Shown here one piece after another: positions 34,623 through 43,224 of a stretch of DNA of 64,000 bases (position 1 is its first letter; the number at the start of each line of letters is the position of its first letter). The position numbers were made by a program, and so were the translations under genes. The notes beneath the pieces were generated by a model, which ran no database searches, had not been told where the DNA came from, and saw only the letters and a program-made list of their open reading frames with translations. The stretch comes from Nocardia sp. NBC_00565 (GTDB taxonomy: Bacteria; Actinomycetota; Actinomycetes; Mycobacteriales; Mycobacteriaceae). The DNA lies in NCBI RefSeq assembly GCF_036345915.1, contig NZ_CP107785.1:5270001-5334000 (forward strand). The letters run 5' to 3'.

Positions 34623-34829
34623 CTACGGCCGATCGAACTCACCATCATTGACACCTGCGGTGAAGGCGTCCCACTCGCCGGGCGTGAAGACCAGCGCCGG
34701 ACCGCTCGGGTTCTTGGAGTCACGAACCCCGACCATGCCCTCATCGAGATGCGCCACCTCCACGCATGCGTCCGCGTTCGCAGACCGACTGCTCTTGAAC
34801 CAACTCGCTCCAGACAGGTCAGCGATCAC
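34623..34829 (-). CDS. DUF397 domain protein
   Basis: 68 aa, a complete DUF397 protein: WFKSSRSANADACVEVAHLD, then GMVGVRDSKNPSGPALVFTP and EWDAFTAGV. Its start overlaps the 3' end of the upstream XRE gene by 11 bp, so the two are translationally coupled. XRE(DUF5753)/DUF397 pairs are abundant in mycelial actinobacteria (bld-like and WhiJ-type systems) and the small protein is thought to modulate its regulator. Specific targets here are not known. Confidence 0.93.
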   Translation of the reverse strand: MIADLSGASWFKSSRSANADACVEVAHLDEGMVGVRDSKNPSGPALVFTPGEWDAFTAGVNDGEFDRP

Positions 34830-35718
34830 TCTCGAACTCCTCCGCTATCTCCAGAAACAGTGCTCTGGTCTCGCTTTCACCCAACGCTACACGCCGGATG
34901 TTGCTCGCCGCTTCGCGGTATTTCTCGATCTCGCTGCCATTCTCGAGGTACAGATGCCCTGCGTACTCCTCGACGTAGACCACGGGCGGCTCGATCATCC
35001 GGGAGGTCGGAAGGGGCGGGAACTCGAGCAGCACAAACGAGCCGACCTGTAGACCGATGTAGCTACCAACCCGAAGCGGAATGACCCGGATCGAGAGGTT
35101 GGGGTAGTCGCTGATCTCGGCAAGACGTTGTAGTTGTCCCGCCATGACGCCGGGACCGCCGACCTGATGACGCAGCACAGCCTCCGACAACATTACGTCG
35201 ATCTGGAAGTCTTTCGGATCTTCGTTCAGTCGTGCTTGGCGTCTGGTAGCGAGTTCGATGCGTCGTTCAACATCTGCGGGTGGTATCCCAGGGTTCGCCA
35301 CCCAGATCATGTCTCGCCGATACTCAGGAGTCTGCAAGAGTCCCGGCAAGAGTGTGAGCTGGAACGTTGTCAGTCGGCGTGCGGCTTCCTCCAAGCCCAG
35401 GTAGTGATCGAACTTCGGTTCGACCGGATATGTTCGCCACCAGCCGCCGCCCGCCCGCCGAGCCTCCTCCACCTCAGCGGCCAGCATCAGCAATGTCTGC
35501 CGTTCATCGGCGGTCGCAGCGTACTCATCACACAGGGCGTTGACGTAGAGCCTGGACAGTTTCGTCGGCTGTCCGTCTTCCATGCGGCCAATCGTCTGCG
35601 GGGACACCTCGATGACTTTCCCGGCTGCCGTCTGGCTCTTTCCTGCCTTCAGCCTCAATCTGCGAAGTTCACGACCTGCTGCGCGCTGCGGAAGCGTTGA
35701 ACCAGTCCCACCGACCAT
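34819..35718 (-). CDS. XRE-family regulator with DUF5753 domain
   Basis: 299 aa. Helix-turn-helix in residues about 12-70 (GRELRRLRLKAGKSQTAAGK, then VSPQTIGRMEDG), followed by the long DUF5753 ligand-type domain (LLPGLLQTPEYRRDMIW, RIELATRRQARLNE, IRVIPLRVGSYIGLQVGSFV). It forms an operon with the DUF397 gene. The start codon lies only 13 bp from the GTG of the divergent small gene, so transcription of one or both must be leaderless or start inside the other gene. Likely regulates that divergent module. Confidence 0.93.
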   Translation of the reverse strand: MVGGTGSTLPQRAAGRELRRLRLKAGKSQTAAGKVIEVSPQTIGRMEDGQPTKLSRLYVNALCDEYAATADERQTLLMLAAEVEEARRAGGGWWRTYPVEPKFDHYLGLEEAARRLTTFQLTLLPGLLQTPEYRRDMIWVANPGIPPADVERRIELATRRQARLNEDPKDFQIDVMLSEAVLRHQVGGPGVMAGQLQRLAEISDYPNLSIRVIPLRVGSYIGLQVGSFVLLEFPPLPTSRMIEPPVVYVEEYAGHLYLENGSEIEKYREAASNIRRVALGESETRALFLEIAEEFESDR

Positions 35719-35731
35719 CCAGAGGTGAACC

Positions 35732-35923
35732 GTGGACGCCCTGCCACATCGAGACCCGCTGATCGGACCACCGCGCGCCTACCTCGGGGCACCGGCCGCT
35801 GTGGTCGAGCGCTTCGCCGACGCTGTCCGCGAGTGGGCAGACCAGTCCACGCCCGCCATATCGTCCCGATGCCGCGGTGTCGAGTCCCCTGGCGTCGGGC
35901 GTACCAACCGCGAGGGGCAGTGA
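35732..35923 (+). CDS. Small protein, first gene of the module divergent from xre/DUF397
   Basis: 63 aa from GTG (AGAGGTG lies 6 bp upstream): VDALPHRDPLIGPPRAYLGA, helix AAVVERFADAVREWADQ, and a basic tail. No family recognised. Its stop codon overlaps the next gene's start (TGATG), a coupling arrangement that supports translation of both. Start codons of this gene and the XRE regulator are 13 bp apart. Confidence 0.5.
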   Translation: MDALPHRDPLIGPPRAYLGAPAAVVERFADAVREWADQSTPAISSRCRGVESPGVGRTNREGQ

Positions 35924-36243
35924 TGCGCCGAGATCGGTTGCGTACCACCGAATCCCCCGACGGCCGAAAGGTCGCCACCTGGCAACTGATACACAGCGGT
36001 GCCCGCATTCTGCGTGTCCAGAATCGCACCGACGCCTCCCCCGCCTATCGGTGGCCCAGCAAGGAACTGTTGCCTGCGGCTGCGCCGGGCTTGGTGCTGT
36101 TCGATGACACGCCACCGCTGGATCTCGCCGCGGTCCGCGAGGCGTTCCCCGGCCACCTCGATCTGTGGGACGCGCTTCGAGGCGACTACTGGGCCGCACT
36201 GCTGTGCGTAACAGACTTTCCTACAACGGCTTCGGGAGAGTAA
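35923..36243 (+). CDS. Hypothetical protein of the XRE-linked small-gene module
   Basis: 106 aa, soluble: MRRDRLRTTESPDGRKVATW, then RILRVQNRTDASPAYRWPS, with a C-terminal HLDLWDALRGDYWAALLCVT. The start overlaps the previous stop by 1 bp and the next gene begins 6 bp after its stop. I recognise no domain. Tight spacing with neighbours suggests one functional unit. Confidence 0.6.
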   Translation: MRRDRLRTTESPDGRKVATWQLIHSGARILRVQNRTDASPAYRWPSKELLPAAAPGLVLFDDTPPLDLAAVREAFPGHLDLWDALRGDYWAALLCVTDFPTTASGE

Positions 36244-36248
36244 GCGCA

Positions 36249-36506
36249 ATGTCCGAGCTGACCCCGCTCCAGCCGAACGGCGAACTCGCCCCATCGGTGC
36301 GAGCATTGCTTGCGCTCTTCAACGCGGATACCGACCACAAGTTGTCGCTTGCGCCGGTGGACAGTCAGCCGAAGGTCCACCTGGCGGATGGAACGCTCTG
36401 CGAGGTGGATGCGGACGGTTGGCCGGACTCGTTCGACGTGGATGCACCCAAGGTGATCGACGTACAGCCGATCCGTGTCGACGATACCGAAGCGCCGGCG
36501 CTATGA
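36249..36506 (+). CDS. Small acidic protein of the XRE-linked module
   Basis: 85 aa, strongly acidic (DADGWPDSFDVDAPKVIDVQ, ending RVDDTEAPAL). GGGAGAG lies 8 bp before the ATG, a good ribosome-binding site. No Cys residue near the C-terminus besides one mid-protein, and no recognisable leader/core organisation, so a lanthipeptide precursor is not supported although the position after an XRE pair and size invite the thought. Its stop overlaps a following ATG (ATGA). Confidence 0.6.
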   Translation: MSELTPLQPNGELAPSVRALLALFNADTDHKLSLAPVDSQPKVHLADGTLCEVDADGWPDSFDVDAPKVIDVQPIRVDDTEAPAL

Positions 36507-36871
36507 GCGTCGGAAGCCTGGAACGTGGTCACCGCCGGGTCGAATCACTCACTGTAGCAACGCGATCGAGCCTCATGCCGCGGTATACGGACGCGGTTCA
36601 CTCGAGCGGCACCCGCTCCGGAACTACCTCCTGGAGCGACCAGAGCGGCGGTGGCAGGTTTCAGAGCGCCGCCAGAGCTATAGCCGCGACCCAGAGTTCC
36701 CTTTCGATCGGCTCGTCGGGTACACCGCAGTCGGCCGGTCGGAAGGTCTCCGTAATCTCGTCCGGGCGGTCATCGGACCATTCGGACGTCCAGAGATTTC
36801 CTCGCGCGTCAGCGGTCCGCATGAGCACCGTTTCGGCCACCGTGTGGCATCCGAACCCCCACAGCGTTTGA
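36503..36871 (+). CDS. Coupled reading frame of uncertain reality
   Basis: The ATG overlaps the preceding stop (ATGA). The first 30 codons read like a protein (MSVGSLERGHRRVESLTVAT, then RSSLMPRYTDAV). Beyond about 36600 the text becomes Ser/Gly-rich and runs antisense to the next gene, while another frame gives HPLRNYLLERPERRWQV, so a frameshift in a longer gene, now truncated, is possible. I do not assign a family. Confidence 0.2.
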   Translation: MSVGSLERGHRRVESLTVATRSSLMPRYTDAVHSSGTRSGTTSWSDQSGGGRFQSAARAIAATQSSLSIGSSGTPQSAGRKVSVISSGRSSDHSDVQRFPRASAVRMSTVSATVWHPNPHSV

Positions 36872-37086
36872 CGCGGAGCCCGAGAAAAGATCGACGTGGC
36901 CACATCCTGCATCGGCGTATCGTCCGACAGCGGTATCGGGTGCGGCATCACGCCGATCTGATCTGGACCCACCAGCGTGAAGCCGAAGAACATAGGAACC
37001 GAGCCCCACTGCTCATGGCCGCCGAGCAATCCGTTGGTCAAGGTTCGGATGAGCTCGTCGGATGGATACAAGATTGTTCTCGGCAT
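36661..37086 (-). CDS. Hypothetical protein, 141 aa
   Basis: Soluble protein MPRTILYPSDELIRTLTNGL, with a central FFGFTLVGPDQIGVMPHPIP and C-terminal IERELWVAAIALAAL. An AGG precedes the ATG. No family recognised. It lies 75 bp downstream of gatA in the same direction, where other actinobacteria carry pfkA or gatB, so it is probably an acquired neighbour rather than part of the amidotransferase operon. Confidence 0.6.
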   Translation of the reverse strand: MPRTILYPSDELIRTLTNGLLGGHEQWGSVPMFFGFTLVGPDQIGVMPHPIPLSDDTPMQDVATSIFSRAPRQTLWGFGCHTVAETVLMRTADARGNLWTSEWSDDRPDEITETFRPADCGVPDEPIERELWVAAIALAAL

Positions 37087-37161
37087 ATACCTGGCGACGC
37101 CTTTCGCCGGTGTGCACCGCCCGAATCATCTGAACCACACTCCTTCTCGGAATCCGTGTCG

Positions 37162-38634
37162 TCAGGCGATCGGCCCGCGCGCGGCCTCGTACGCCGCTCC
37201 GACGCGGTACAACCGATCATCGGCCAATGCGGGCGCCATGATCTGCAGCCCCACCGGCATCCCGTCGTCCTTGCTCAGCCCCGACGGCACCGACATGGCC
37301 GGATGCCCGGCCAGGTTCGTCGGCAGCGTGCACAGGTCCGACAGGTACATGGCCAGCGGATCGTCGACCTTCTCCCCCAGCTTCCACGGGGTGAACGGAC
37401 TGGTCGGCGAGACCAGCACATCGACCTGCTCGTAAGCCTTGTCGAAATCGCGCGCGATCAGCGTGCGCACCTTGAGCGCCTGGCCGTAGTAGGCGTCATA
37501 GTAACCGGCCGACAGCGCGTAGGTGCCGATCATGATGCGGCGCTTGACCTCCGGGCCGAATCCGGCCGCACGGGTGGCCGCCATGACCTGCTCCGCGCTG
37601 TGGTTACCGTCGTCGGCGACGCGCAGTCCATAGCGCATGGCGTCGAAGCGCGCCAGATTCGAGGACACCTCGCTCGGCAGGATCAGGTAGTAGGAGGCCA
37701 GCGCGTATTCGAAGTGCGGACAAGACACTTCGACCACCTCGGCGCCCAAATCCTTCAGCACACCGACCGCCGCGTCGAACGACGCGATGACACCCGGCTG
37801 GTAGCTGTCGGAGTGAAGTTCCTTCACCACACCGATTTTCACGCCGCTCAGATCACCCTTGGCACCTTCGCGCGCGGCGGCGACCACCGGCGGCACCGGC
37901 ACATTGCGGGAGGTGGAGTCGCGCGGATCGTATCCGGCGACCACCTCGTGCAGCAGCGCGGTATCGAGCACGGTACGACCGCACGGGCCGCCCTGATCCA
38001 GCGACGACGCGCACGCGACCAGGCCGAACCGGGAGACGGTCCCGTAGGTCGGTTTGGTGCCGACGGTCGCGGTCACCGCCGCGGGCTGGCGAATCGACCC
38101 ACCGGTATCGGTGCCGATCGCCAGCGGCGCCTGGTGCGAGGCCAGCGCGGCCGCCGAGCCACCGCCCGAACCGCCCGGAATCCTGGTGGTATCCCACGGA
38201 TTCCGGGTCGGACCGTAGGCCGAGTTCTCAGTGGAGGAGCCCATCGCGAACTCGTCCATATTGGTCTTGCCGAGGATCGGGATGCCCGCGGCGCGCAGCC
38301 GAGCGGTGAGCGTCGCGTCGTACGGCGCGACCCAGCCATCGAGAATCTTCGATGCGCAGGTGGTCGGCATATCGGTGGTGGTGAAAACATCCTTGAGCGC
38401 CAACGGAACTCCCGCCAGCGGCGAGGCGGGCCCGTCGCCTGCGGCCAGTGCGGAATCCACCGCGGCGGCCGCGCTGAGCGCCTCGTTTCCGGCCACATGC
38501 AGGAACGCGTGGTACTCGCCGTCGACCGCGGCGATCCGATCCAGATGCGCCCGGGTGACCTCCACCGAGGTCACCTCGCGGCCATGGATCTTGTCCGCCA
38601 GTTCGGCGGCCGACAACGCGGTCAGGTCGGTCAT
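37162..38634 (-). CDS. gatA: Asp-tRNA(Asn)/Glu-tRNA(Gln) amidotransferase subunit A
   Basis: 490 aa amidase of the GatCAB complex, which releases ammonia from glutamine to amidate mischarged Glu-tRNA(Gln) or Asp-tRNA(Asn). The amidase signature with Ser-cisSer-Lys triad is visible: Lys in [11 protein letters not shown] and the serines in [13 protein letters not shown] and [17 protein letters not shown] at 38634 overlaps the gatC stop by 4 bp, which fixes the start; the frame remains open upstream through gatC. gatB is not in the window on this side. Confidence 0.97.
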   Translation of the reverse strand: MTDLTALSAAELADKIHGREVTSVEVTRAHLDRIAAVDGEYHAFLHVAGNEALSAAAAVDSALAAGDGPASPLAGVPLALKDVFTTTDMPTTCASKILDGWVAPYDATLTARLRAAGIPILGKTNMDEFAMGSSTENSAYGPTRNPWDTTRIPGGSGGGSAAALASHQAPLAIGTDTGGSIRQPAAVTATVGTKPTYGTVSRFGLVACASSLDQGGPCGRTVLDTALLHEVVAGYDPRDSTSRNVPVPPVVAAAREGAKGDLSGVKIGVVKELHSDSYQPGVIASFDAAVGVLKDLGAEVVEVSCPHFEYALASYYLILPSEVSSNLARFDAMRYGLRVADDGNHSAEQVMAATRAAGFGPEVKRRIMIGTYALSAGYYDAYYGQALKVRTLIARDFDKAYEQVDVLVSPTSPFTPWKLGEKVDDPLAMYLSDLCTLPTNLAGHPAMSVPSGLSKDDGMPVGLQIMAPALADDRLYRVGAAYEAARGPIA

Positions 38635-38930
38635 TCGCCTTCTCCCAGGATCTGCGGAACCAGGAACCGCTGCTCTTCGACCGCAGGAGCGCCCGACAGG
38701 GCCTCCTCCGGGGTGAGGCACGGGACGACCTCGTCCGGACGCGTCACATTCGTCGCCGGATTCGGCGACGCGGTCGCGGGCACATCGGCGGCGGCGACCT
38801 CGGAGATGGTCCGCACGTGACTCAGGATCGAATCCAACTGACCGGCGAACTGATCCAGTTCGGATTCGGACAGGGCGAGCCTGGACAGCCGGGCGAGGTG
38901 TGCGACCTCGTCGCGGGAGATGGCGGGCAC
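38631..38930 (-). CDS. gatC: Asp-tRNA(Asn)/Glu-tRNA(Gln) amidotransferase subunit C
   Basis: 99 aa, usual length for GatC, the small subunit stabilising GatA-GatB. The start [20 protein letters not shown] and the helix [20 protein letters not shown] are typical; the C-terminus ends [18 protein letters not shown] at 38930 is chosen because GAAAGGGG precedes it and it matches the family N-terminus. It is the first gene of gatCA, divergent from the ACT protein gene. Confidence 0.95.
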   Translation of the reverse strand: MPAISRDEVAHLARLSRLALSESELDQFAGQLDSILSHVRTISEVAAADVPATASPNPATNVTRPDEVVPCLTPEEALSGAPAVEEQRFLVPQILGEGE

Positions 38931-39190
38931 CGCGGACCCCTTTCGGCATGGTTGAGCTTGGTGAACGGCCACCGAACAGCCTAGCGACTCCCCACCACAA
39001 CACTTGCACAGGAGCCGGGCGTGCGACGACACACCCCACCAGCTAGCGTGACACGCCGCATCCACACGAATTCACGCAGTGGCGTACGTCACTGGCCGGA
39101 CTTCGAGTCGATAACCGGGACTCAGGGGTGTAAGTATTGCCAGACCCGGGTATCCGTTCAGAGCCTCGGCCGCCAAGGAAAGGAACGCGC

Positions 39191-39841
39191 GTGTCATACC
39201 TGCTCCGCGTGCAACTTCCGGATCGACCGGGAAGCCTCGGTGCGCTCGCGCTCGCACTGGGCTCTGTCGGCGCCGACATCCTCTCCCTCGATGTGGTCGA
39301 GCGGGGCGCGGGTTTCGCGGTCGACGATCTCGTCGTCGAGGTGCCGCAGGGTGCGCTACCCGACACCTTGATCACCGCCGCCGAATCGATCGGCGACGTG
39401 CACGTGGACTCCATCCGCCCGTACTCCGGCGTGCTGGACACCCATCGCGAACTCGAGCTGATCGACCAGGTCGCCAGCGCCCGCGACGACCGGCTGCAGG
39501 TGCTCGTCGACGGGGTGCCGCGGGTACTGCGGGTCGGCTGGAGCACCATCATCGGCATGGGCCCGCAGGGTGCCCACCGCCTCGTCGGCAGCCAGAGTGC
39601 GCCGGAGACACAAGCGGGTTCGGCGCCGTGGATGCCACTGGAGAAGCCCGCCGTCCTCGATCCCGAGGCCGATTGGGTGCCGCAGATCTGGCGCGATATG
39701 GACACCAAGCTGGCCGCCGCGCCGCTCGGCAACACCGGCAAGGTGCTGTTGCTCGGACGCCCCGGTGGACCCGATTTCCGGCCCTCCGAGGTCGCGCGAC
39801 TCGGCTACCTCGCGGGCATCGTCGCCGGGGTTTTGGGCTGA
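39191..39841 (+). CDS. ACT-domain protein (Rv3013-like)
   Basis: 216 aa. The N-terminal ACT fold VSYLLRVQLPDRPGSLGALA and ADILSLDVVERG is an amino-acid-binding regulatory domain; the C-terminal part is a conserved actinobacterial extension (GKVLLLGRPGGPDFRPSEVA). GTG at 39191 follows AAGGAAAGGAACG. Position between gatCA and ligA is the same as for Rv3013 in M. tuberculosis. No enzymatic motif is seen; it may sense an amino acid. Confidence 0.9.
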   Translation: MSYLLRVQLPDRPGSLGALALALGSVGADILSLDVVERGAGFAVDDLVVEVPQGALPDTLITAAESIGDVHVDSIRPYSGVLDTHRELELIDQVASARDDRLQVLVDGVPRVLRVGWSTIIGMGPQGAHRLVGSQSAPETQAGSAPWMPLEKPAVLDPEADWVPQIWRDMDTKLAAAPLGNTGKVLLLGRPGGPDFRPSEVARLGYLAGIVAGVLG

Positions 39842-39868
39842 GTGCGACTGGGCGGGGCTCGCGACCGA

Positions 39869-40378
39869 TCAGGCGGTGAGATCCAGGCGCAGCACGGTCA
39901 GCCACTCACCGGCCTCGGTTATCCAATCCCGATGCAGCGCAGGGACGAAACCGAATCGGTCGTAGATCCGGCGCGCATCGACCATGGCGGGCATGGTGGT
40001 GAGCACCACGGCGTCAAGGGATTCGGCTCGCGCCATCTCGATCACATTGCGCACCAACGCCGTTCCGGCACCGAGACCGCGCGCCGACTTCGAGACGGCG
40101 AGCATCCGGAACTCCAGCTCACCCGGCCGAGCGATCTCGGCGTACGGCGTACCGGCCCGGGCGACGGCCAGCGTGCCGACCACCCGGTCCCCCTGCACGG
40201 CGACCAGCACCTGCGCCACACCCGCCCGATGCGTGATATCGGCGAGCTCCTGCACATACGGACTGCCGGCGCGCACATACCCCTCGCCGACATAGACCGC
40301 GACCGTCAGGTCACCGACAGCGCCGTACTCGTCCGGTCGAGCGGTCCGAATGACGAGTTCGGAGTCCTTCGTATCCAT
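39869..40378 (-). CDS. GNAT-family N-acetyltransferase
   Basis: 169 aa. The acetyl-CoA pocket motif A is visible as FRMLAVSKSARGLGAGTALV (R/Q-x-x-G-x-G/A form GLGAG), preceded by VAVQGDRVVGTLAVA and followed by YDRFGFVPALHRDW. It transfers an acetyl group to an unknown amine. It stands alone, convergent with the ACT gene. Confidence 0.9.
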   Translation of the reverse strand: MDTKDSELVIRTARPDEYGAVGDLTVAVYVGEGYVRAGSPYVQELADITHRAGVAQVLVAVQGDRVVGTLAVARAGTPYAEIARPGELEFRMLAVSKSARGLGAGTALVRNVIEMARAESLDAVVLTTMPAMVDARRIYDRFGFVPALHRDWITEAGEWLTVLRLDLTA

Positions 40379-40495
40379 ACCGGAATCCTCTCACCGCCCA
40401 GCATCCTCTCCGCAACAGAACCGGACGATGTCGTGAAGTAGCACGCCACTGCGCCGTCGCCGTTTGCCACAGTCATGGGCCACTCGCCGAACAGG

Positions 40496-40849
40496 TCAGG
40501 CGCCGAGGCCTGGGCGGGCGCCGGGGTGGGAGATCTGCCAGCGGTCCGGTTTGCCCGGCGGGTAGATGACGGGGATCAGGTCGCCGATGGCCGGCCAGTC
40601 GTCGACGTTCCAGGCGTAGCGGCCGTAGACCACGGTGCTGGGGACCGAAGGTCCGGTCAAATTGCCGGTGATCGTCACGTACTGCTCACCGGTCGCGTCG
40701 GGGCGCGGGCTGACACCGGTGACGTACAGCGTCCCCGCCTCCGGATTCGCCAACCGGAAGCCGCTGCGCCCACGGAGGTACTTCATGACCATCGCCACCA
40801 ACGCGCCGACCATGATCACCAGCATCGCGAACTGCACCATGCCCACCAT
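40496..40849 (-). CDS. Small membrane-anchored hypothetical protein
   Basis: 117 aa. One N-terminal helix (MVQFAMLVIMVGALVAMVM) then a basic stretch and a C-terminal soluble part with beta strands (TLYVTGVSPRPDATGEQYVT, AWNVDDWPAIGDLIPVIYPP). It may lie with its soluble domain in the cytosol. A second ATG at residue 4 is an alternative start. No family known. Its 5' side faces the 51-bp minisatellite. Confidence 0.7.
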   Translation of the reverse strand: MVGMVQFAMLVIMVGALVAMVMKYLRGRSGFRLANPEAGTLYVTGVSPRPDATGEQYVTITGNLTGPSVPSTVVYGRYAWNVDDWPAIGDLIPVIYPPGKPDRWQISHPGARPGLGA

Positions 40850-40955
40850 GCTATTGCTACTGCGCCAGTGCCCGTCGCCGCAGCACTCGCCCCGTCACAT
40901 CAGCGCATACCACCAACACGCCCACGCCCGTCACTTCCCGCTCGCCCCATCACTC

Positions 40956-41225
40956 CAGCACCCACCACCAGCCGGACACACCACTCCCGCGCCAGCCCCG
41001 TCACACCAGCACCCACCACCAGCCGGACACACCACTCCCGCGCCAGCCCCGTCACACCAGCACCCACCACCAGCCGGACACACCACTCCCGCGCCAGCCC
41101 CGTCACACCAGCACCCACCACCAGCCGGACACACCACTCCCGCGCCAGCCCCGTCACACCAGCACCCACCACCAGCCGGACACACCACTCCCGCGCCAGC
41201 CCCGTCACACCAGCACCCACCACTC
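40956..41225. repeat. 51-bp tandem repeat (5 full copies plus a partial)
   Basis: Units start at 40956, 41007, 41058, 41109 and 41160, followed by a partial copy at 41211. Copies appear identical and begin CAGCACCCACCACCAGCCGG. The plus strand is C-rich and poor in G outside CpG pairs. Because 51 is a multiple of 3, several frames on both strands stay open across it (one plus frame would be Pro/His-rich), but no frame has a ribosome-binding site and family match. The gene-free interval 40850-41433 contains only this array and flanking His-codon-like degenerate repeats. Confidence 0.9.
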
Positions 41226-41433
41226 ATGGCCGGGCCCAACGCTCCAGCGCCCATCACCATCACGGCCGAAAACATCGCCGCCGCGCTACCACTTCAGCAC
41301 CACCATCATCACGGCCGTGTCTGCCTCATCACTCCACCACCCACCAGGGCACATCACTGCCGCGCCCGCCCCGTCACACCAGCGCTCGCCACCATCGTGG
41401 CCGTGCTCACCCCATCACTGAGCGCCGACCGCG

Positions 41434-42678
41434 CTACAGCGCCGCCAGCTCGCTGGTTCCGTGCTCGGTGCGGCGGATCTGCCAGACGGCGGTGCGGGTG
41501 CGTTGCGAGCGACCGTTGGCGCGGTCGATCAGGGCGCGGTTGTTGGTGGTGAAGATCAGTTGGGCGCCATGGGAATTGGTTTCCGGATTCTGGAAGAGCT
41601 GGATCAAGCGGTCGGTCTCCTCGACCGGGAGGTGGGTGCCGATATCGTCGATCGCGAGTACCCGGCCGGAGTCGAGGGCGTCCAGCATGGTCGGCAGCAG
41701 GCGCAGCATCGACAGGGTCGCGGTGGATTCGTCGGCGATATCGAAGGCGGAGTCGATGCCGCTGTGCACCAGCCCGAGGCCGACGCCGCGGCGATCGACC
41801 ATTCGGGTGTAGAGGGCATCGCGGGCGGCCTGCAAATTGCTCAACTCGCGCTCGAGCATGACCTCGGTGATGCCGTTGTCCCGCAGCAACTGGTCAGCGT
41901 GCCCCGGCGTGGTGGCGCACAGCTCCACCTGTTTGGCCGTCCCCGCGATATCGGCGTCGAGTTCGCGCAGATAGTCCGCGTACATCGGATCGGGTTCGGC
42001 GATCAGCAGATCGGTGATGCCGAGTTCGGCCGTGCGCAGCAGCATGAGCAGCCGCACCGCGTGATCCGGGGACGCGGACAGGTGACTGCCGAGCCGATGC
42101 GCGACCGCCGTCGCATCGGCCGCGCCGTGCTGCACCTCGAGCATCGAGGAGAACCACCGATACGCGGGTACCAGCGCCTCGGCGTACATCTGCCCGGCGA
42201 GGCTGAGCAGCAACGCATTCGGGCGCACCAGCGGCAGCAACGCCGCAATGCCGTAGCGCGCGGCCTCGAACATCGGGCCGATCTTGATCTGCTCGCCGTT
42301 GCGCTCGAACACGATTCGCTTGCGCGAGCGCGGATGCGTGTAGAGCCACTCCGCGGTCACATCCGCGTTGTCCAACCGGAACCCGTAGGTATACGGAACG
42401 CCCTCCGCGACGAAGCTCGCCATGAATTCCGAAGGGCGATCCGGGAATCCGCGATGCGGCGCGCGCACCGGACCCGCGTACGGATCCCAGCCGGTCACCG
42501 AATTCAGCACCGCGTCGCGCATCTGGTCCAGCGCATCGATCAGGCTCGTCTTGCCCGCGCCACTCGCCCCGTGCACCGCCGTCACCGGCACCGCCACCGG
42601 TCCACTCCCCCGGCTCAATCGCAAGTCCTGCCGTTCGGCCAGCGATCTGTGATTCGTCACCTGAAAACTGCGCAGCAT
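41434..42678 (-). CDS. SMC/AAA-like ATP-binding protein (AAA_15/AAA_21 type)
   Basis: 414 aa. The opening MLRSFQVTNHRSLAERQDLR is the usual first strand of RecF/SMC-like stand-alone ATPases. Walker A is GASGAGKT at 37-44; the late Walker B region reads RVLAIDDIGTHLPVEETDRL, where Asp replaces the common Glu; LIFTTNNRALIDR follows as the sensor region. The middle is a helical insertion. Such ATPases include abortive-infection and OLD-like nucleases, but no TOPRIM or other effector domain is present. ATG at 42678 starts the domain; the frame is open further upstream without support. Not in an operon. Confidence 0.85.
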   Translation of the reverse strand: MLRSFQVTNHRSLAERQDLRLSRGSGPVAVPVTAVHGASGAGKTSLIDALDQMRDAVLNSVTGWDPYAGPVRAPHRGFPDRPSEFMASFVAEGVPYTYGFRLDNADVTAEWLYTHPRSRKRIVFERNGEQIKIGPMFEAARYGIAALLPLVRPNALLLSLAGQMYAEALVPAYRWFSSMLEVQHGAADATAVAHRLGSHLSASPDHAVRLLMLLRTAELGITDLLIAEPDPMYADYLRELDADIAGTAKQVELCATTPGHADQLLRDNGITEVMLERELSNLQAARDALYTRMVDRRGVGLGLVHSGIDSAFDIADESTATLSMLRLLPTMLDALDSGRVLAIDDIGTHLPVEETDRLIQLFQNPETNSHGAQLIFTTNNRALIDRANGRSQRTRTAVWQIRRTEHGTSELAAL

Positions 42679-42858
42679 CCCGCCATCCTGTCGGTTCCCC
42701 GATCCGGCCGCGACACCGACACGCGCATCGGGAGCCGGGACAGACCCCGCCCACGGGGCTTCGGCCGGACAAATGCGCACGTCACGCGTTATCATGCTGG
42801 CGCACCGGCTACCCGCTGGCATGCGCTGAACATGTTTTTCGATGAGGATGGTTTAACG

Positions 42859-43224
42859 ATGGAACTGACGGTTCGTCGTCTTGTGGCCCGCAGCTCCGTC
42901 GCGGCCGCTCTCGCTCTCGGCCCGCTGGTCGTCCTGGGCCCGCCGCAGGCCGCCGCCGAAGCGCCCTGCCCGGACGGCACGGCCCGGATCTTCTTCCACG
43001 ATGAGACCAACACTTGTCAGGGTGGTGGCAGCTACAGCTTCACCGGCGCCCCCGCGCTCGTGAAGGTGTGCTCGGTGGGCCGGGTCGAGGTCATCGTCGA
43101 CACCACCATCAAGACGGGCAAGACCAAGACCAAGACCAACCACCTCGATCTGAGCAACGGTCAGTGCGGCCGCATCACGATCAGCGGTCAGCTCGACTCG
43201 ACCGTGACCATCACGCCCTCCTGA
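42859..43224 (+). CDS. Small secreted protein
   Basis: 121 aa. Signal peptide MELTVRRLVARSSVAAALAL with cleavage near AAA-EAP; mature part of about 88 aa has three Cys (in APCPDG, NTCQGG, VKVCSV) and one in NGQCGR, so two disulfides are possible, and a beta-rich repeat of Thr/Lys (TTIKTGKTKTKTNHLDLSNG). GAGGATGG precedes the ATG; an in-frame ATG at 42832 would add nine residues. Its 3' end overlaps the convergent tRNA-modification-like gene by 14 bp. Function unknown. Confidence 0.78.
   Translation: MELTVRRLVARSSVAAALALGPLVVLGPPQAAAEAPCPDGTARIFFHDETNTCQGGGSYSFTGAPALVKVCSVGRVEVIVDTTIKTGKTKTKTNHLDLSNGQCGRITISGQLDSTVTITPS

Noticed and set aside
36249..36506. Lanthipeptide or other RiPP precursor
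   Set aside because: Size and position are suggestive but there is no clear leader/core split, few Ser/Thr/Cys at the C-terminus and no recognisable modifying enzyme beside it.
36475..38820. A 781-aa plus-strand open frame
   Set aside because: It runs antisense to gatA, gatC and the 141-aa gene and has Arg/His-rich shadow composition.
40956..41225. CRISPR array or clear Pro/His-rich gene
   Set aside because: Units are identical without spacers; open frames on both strands follow from the repeat length of 51, and no ribosome-binding site or family support was found.
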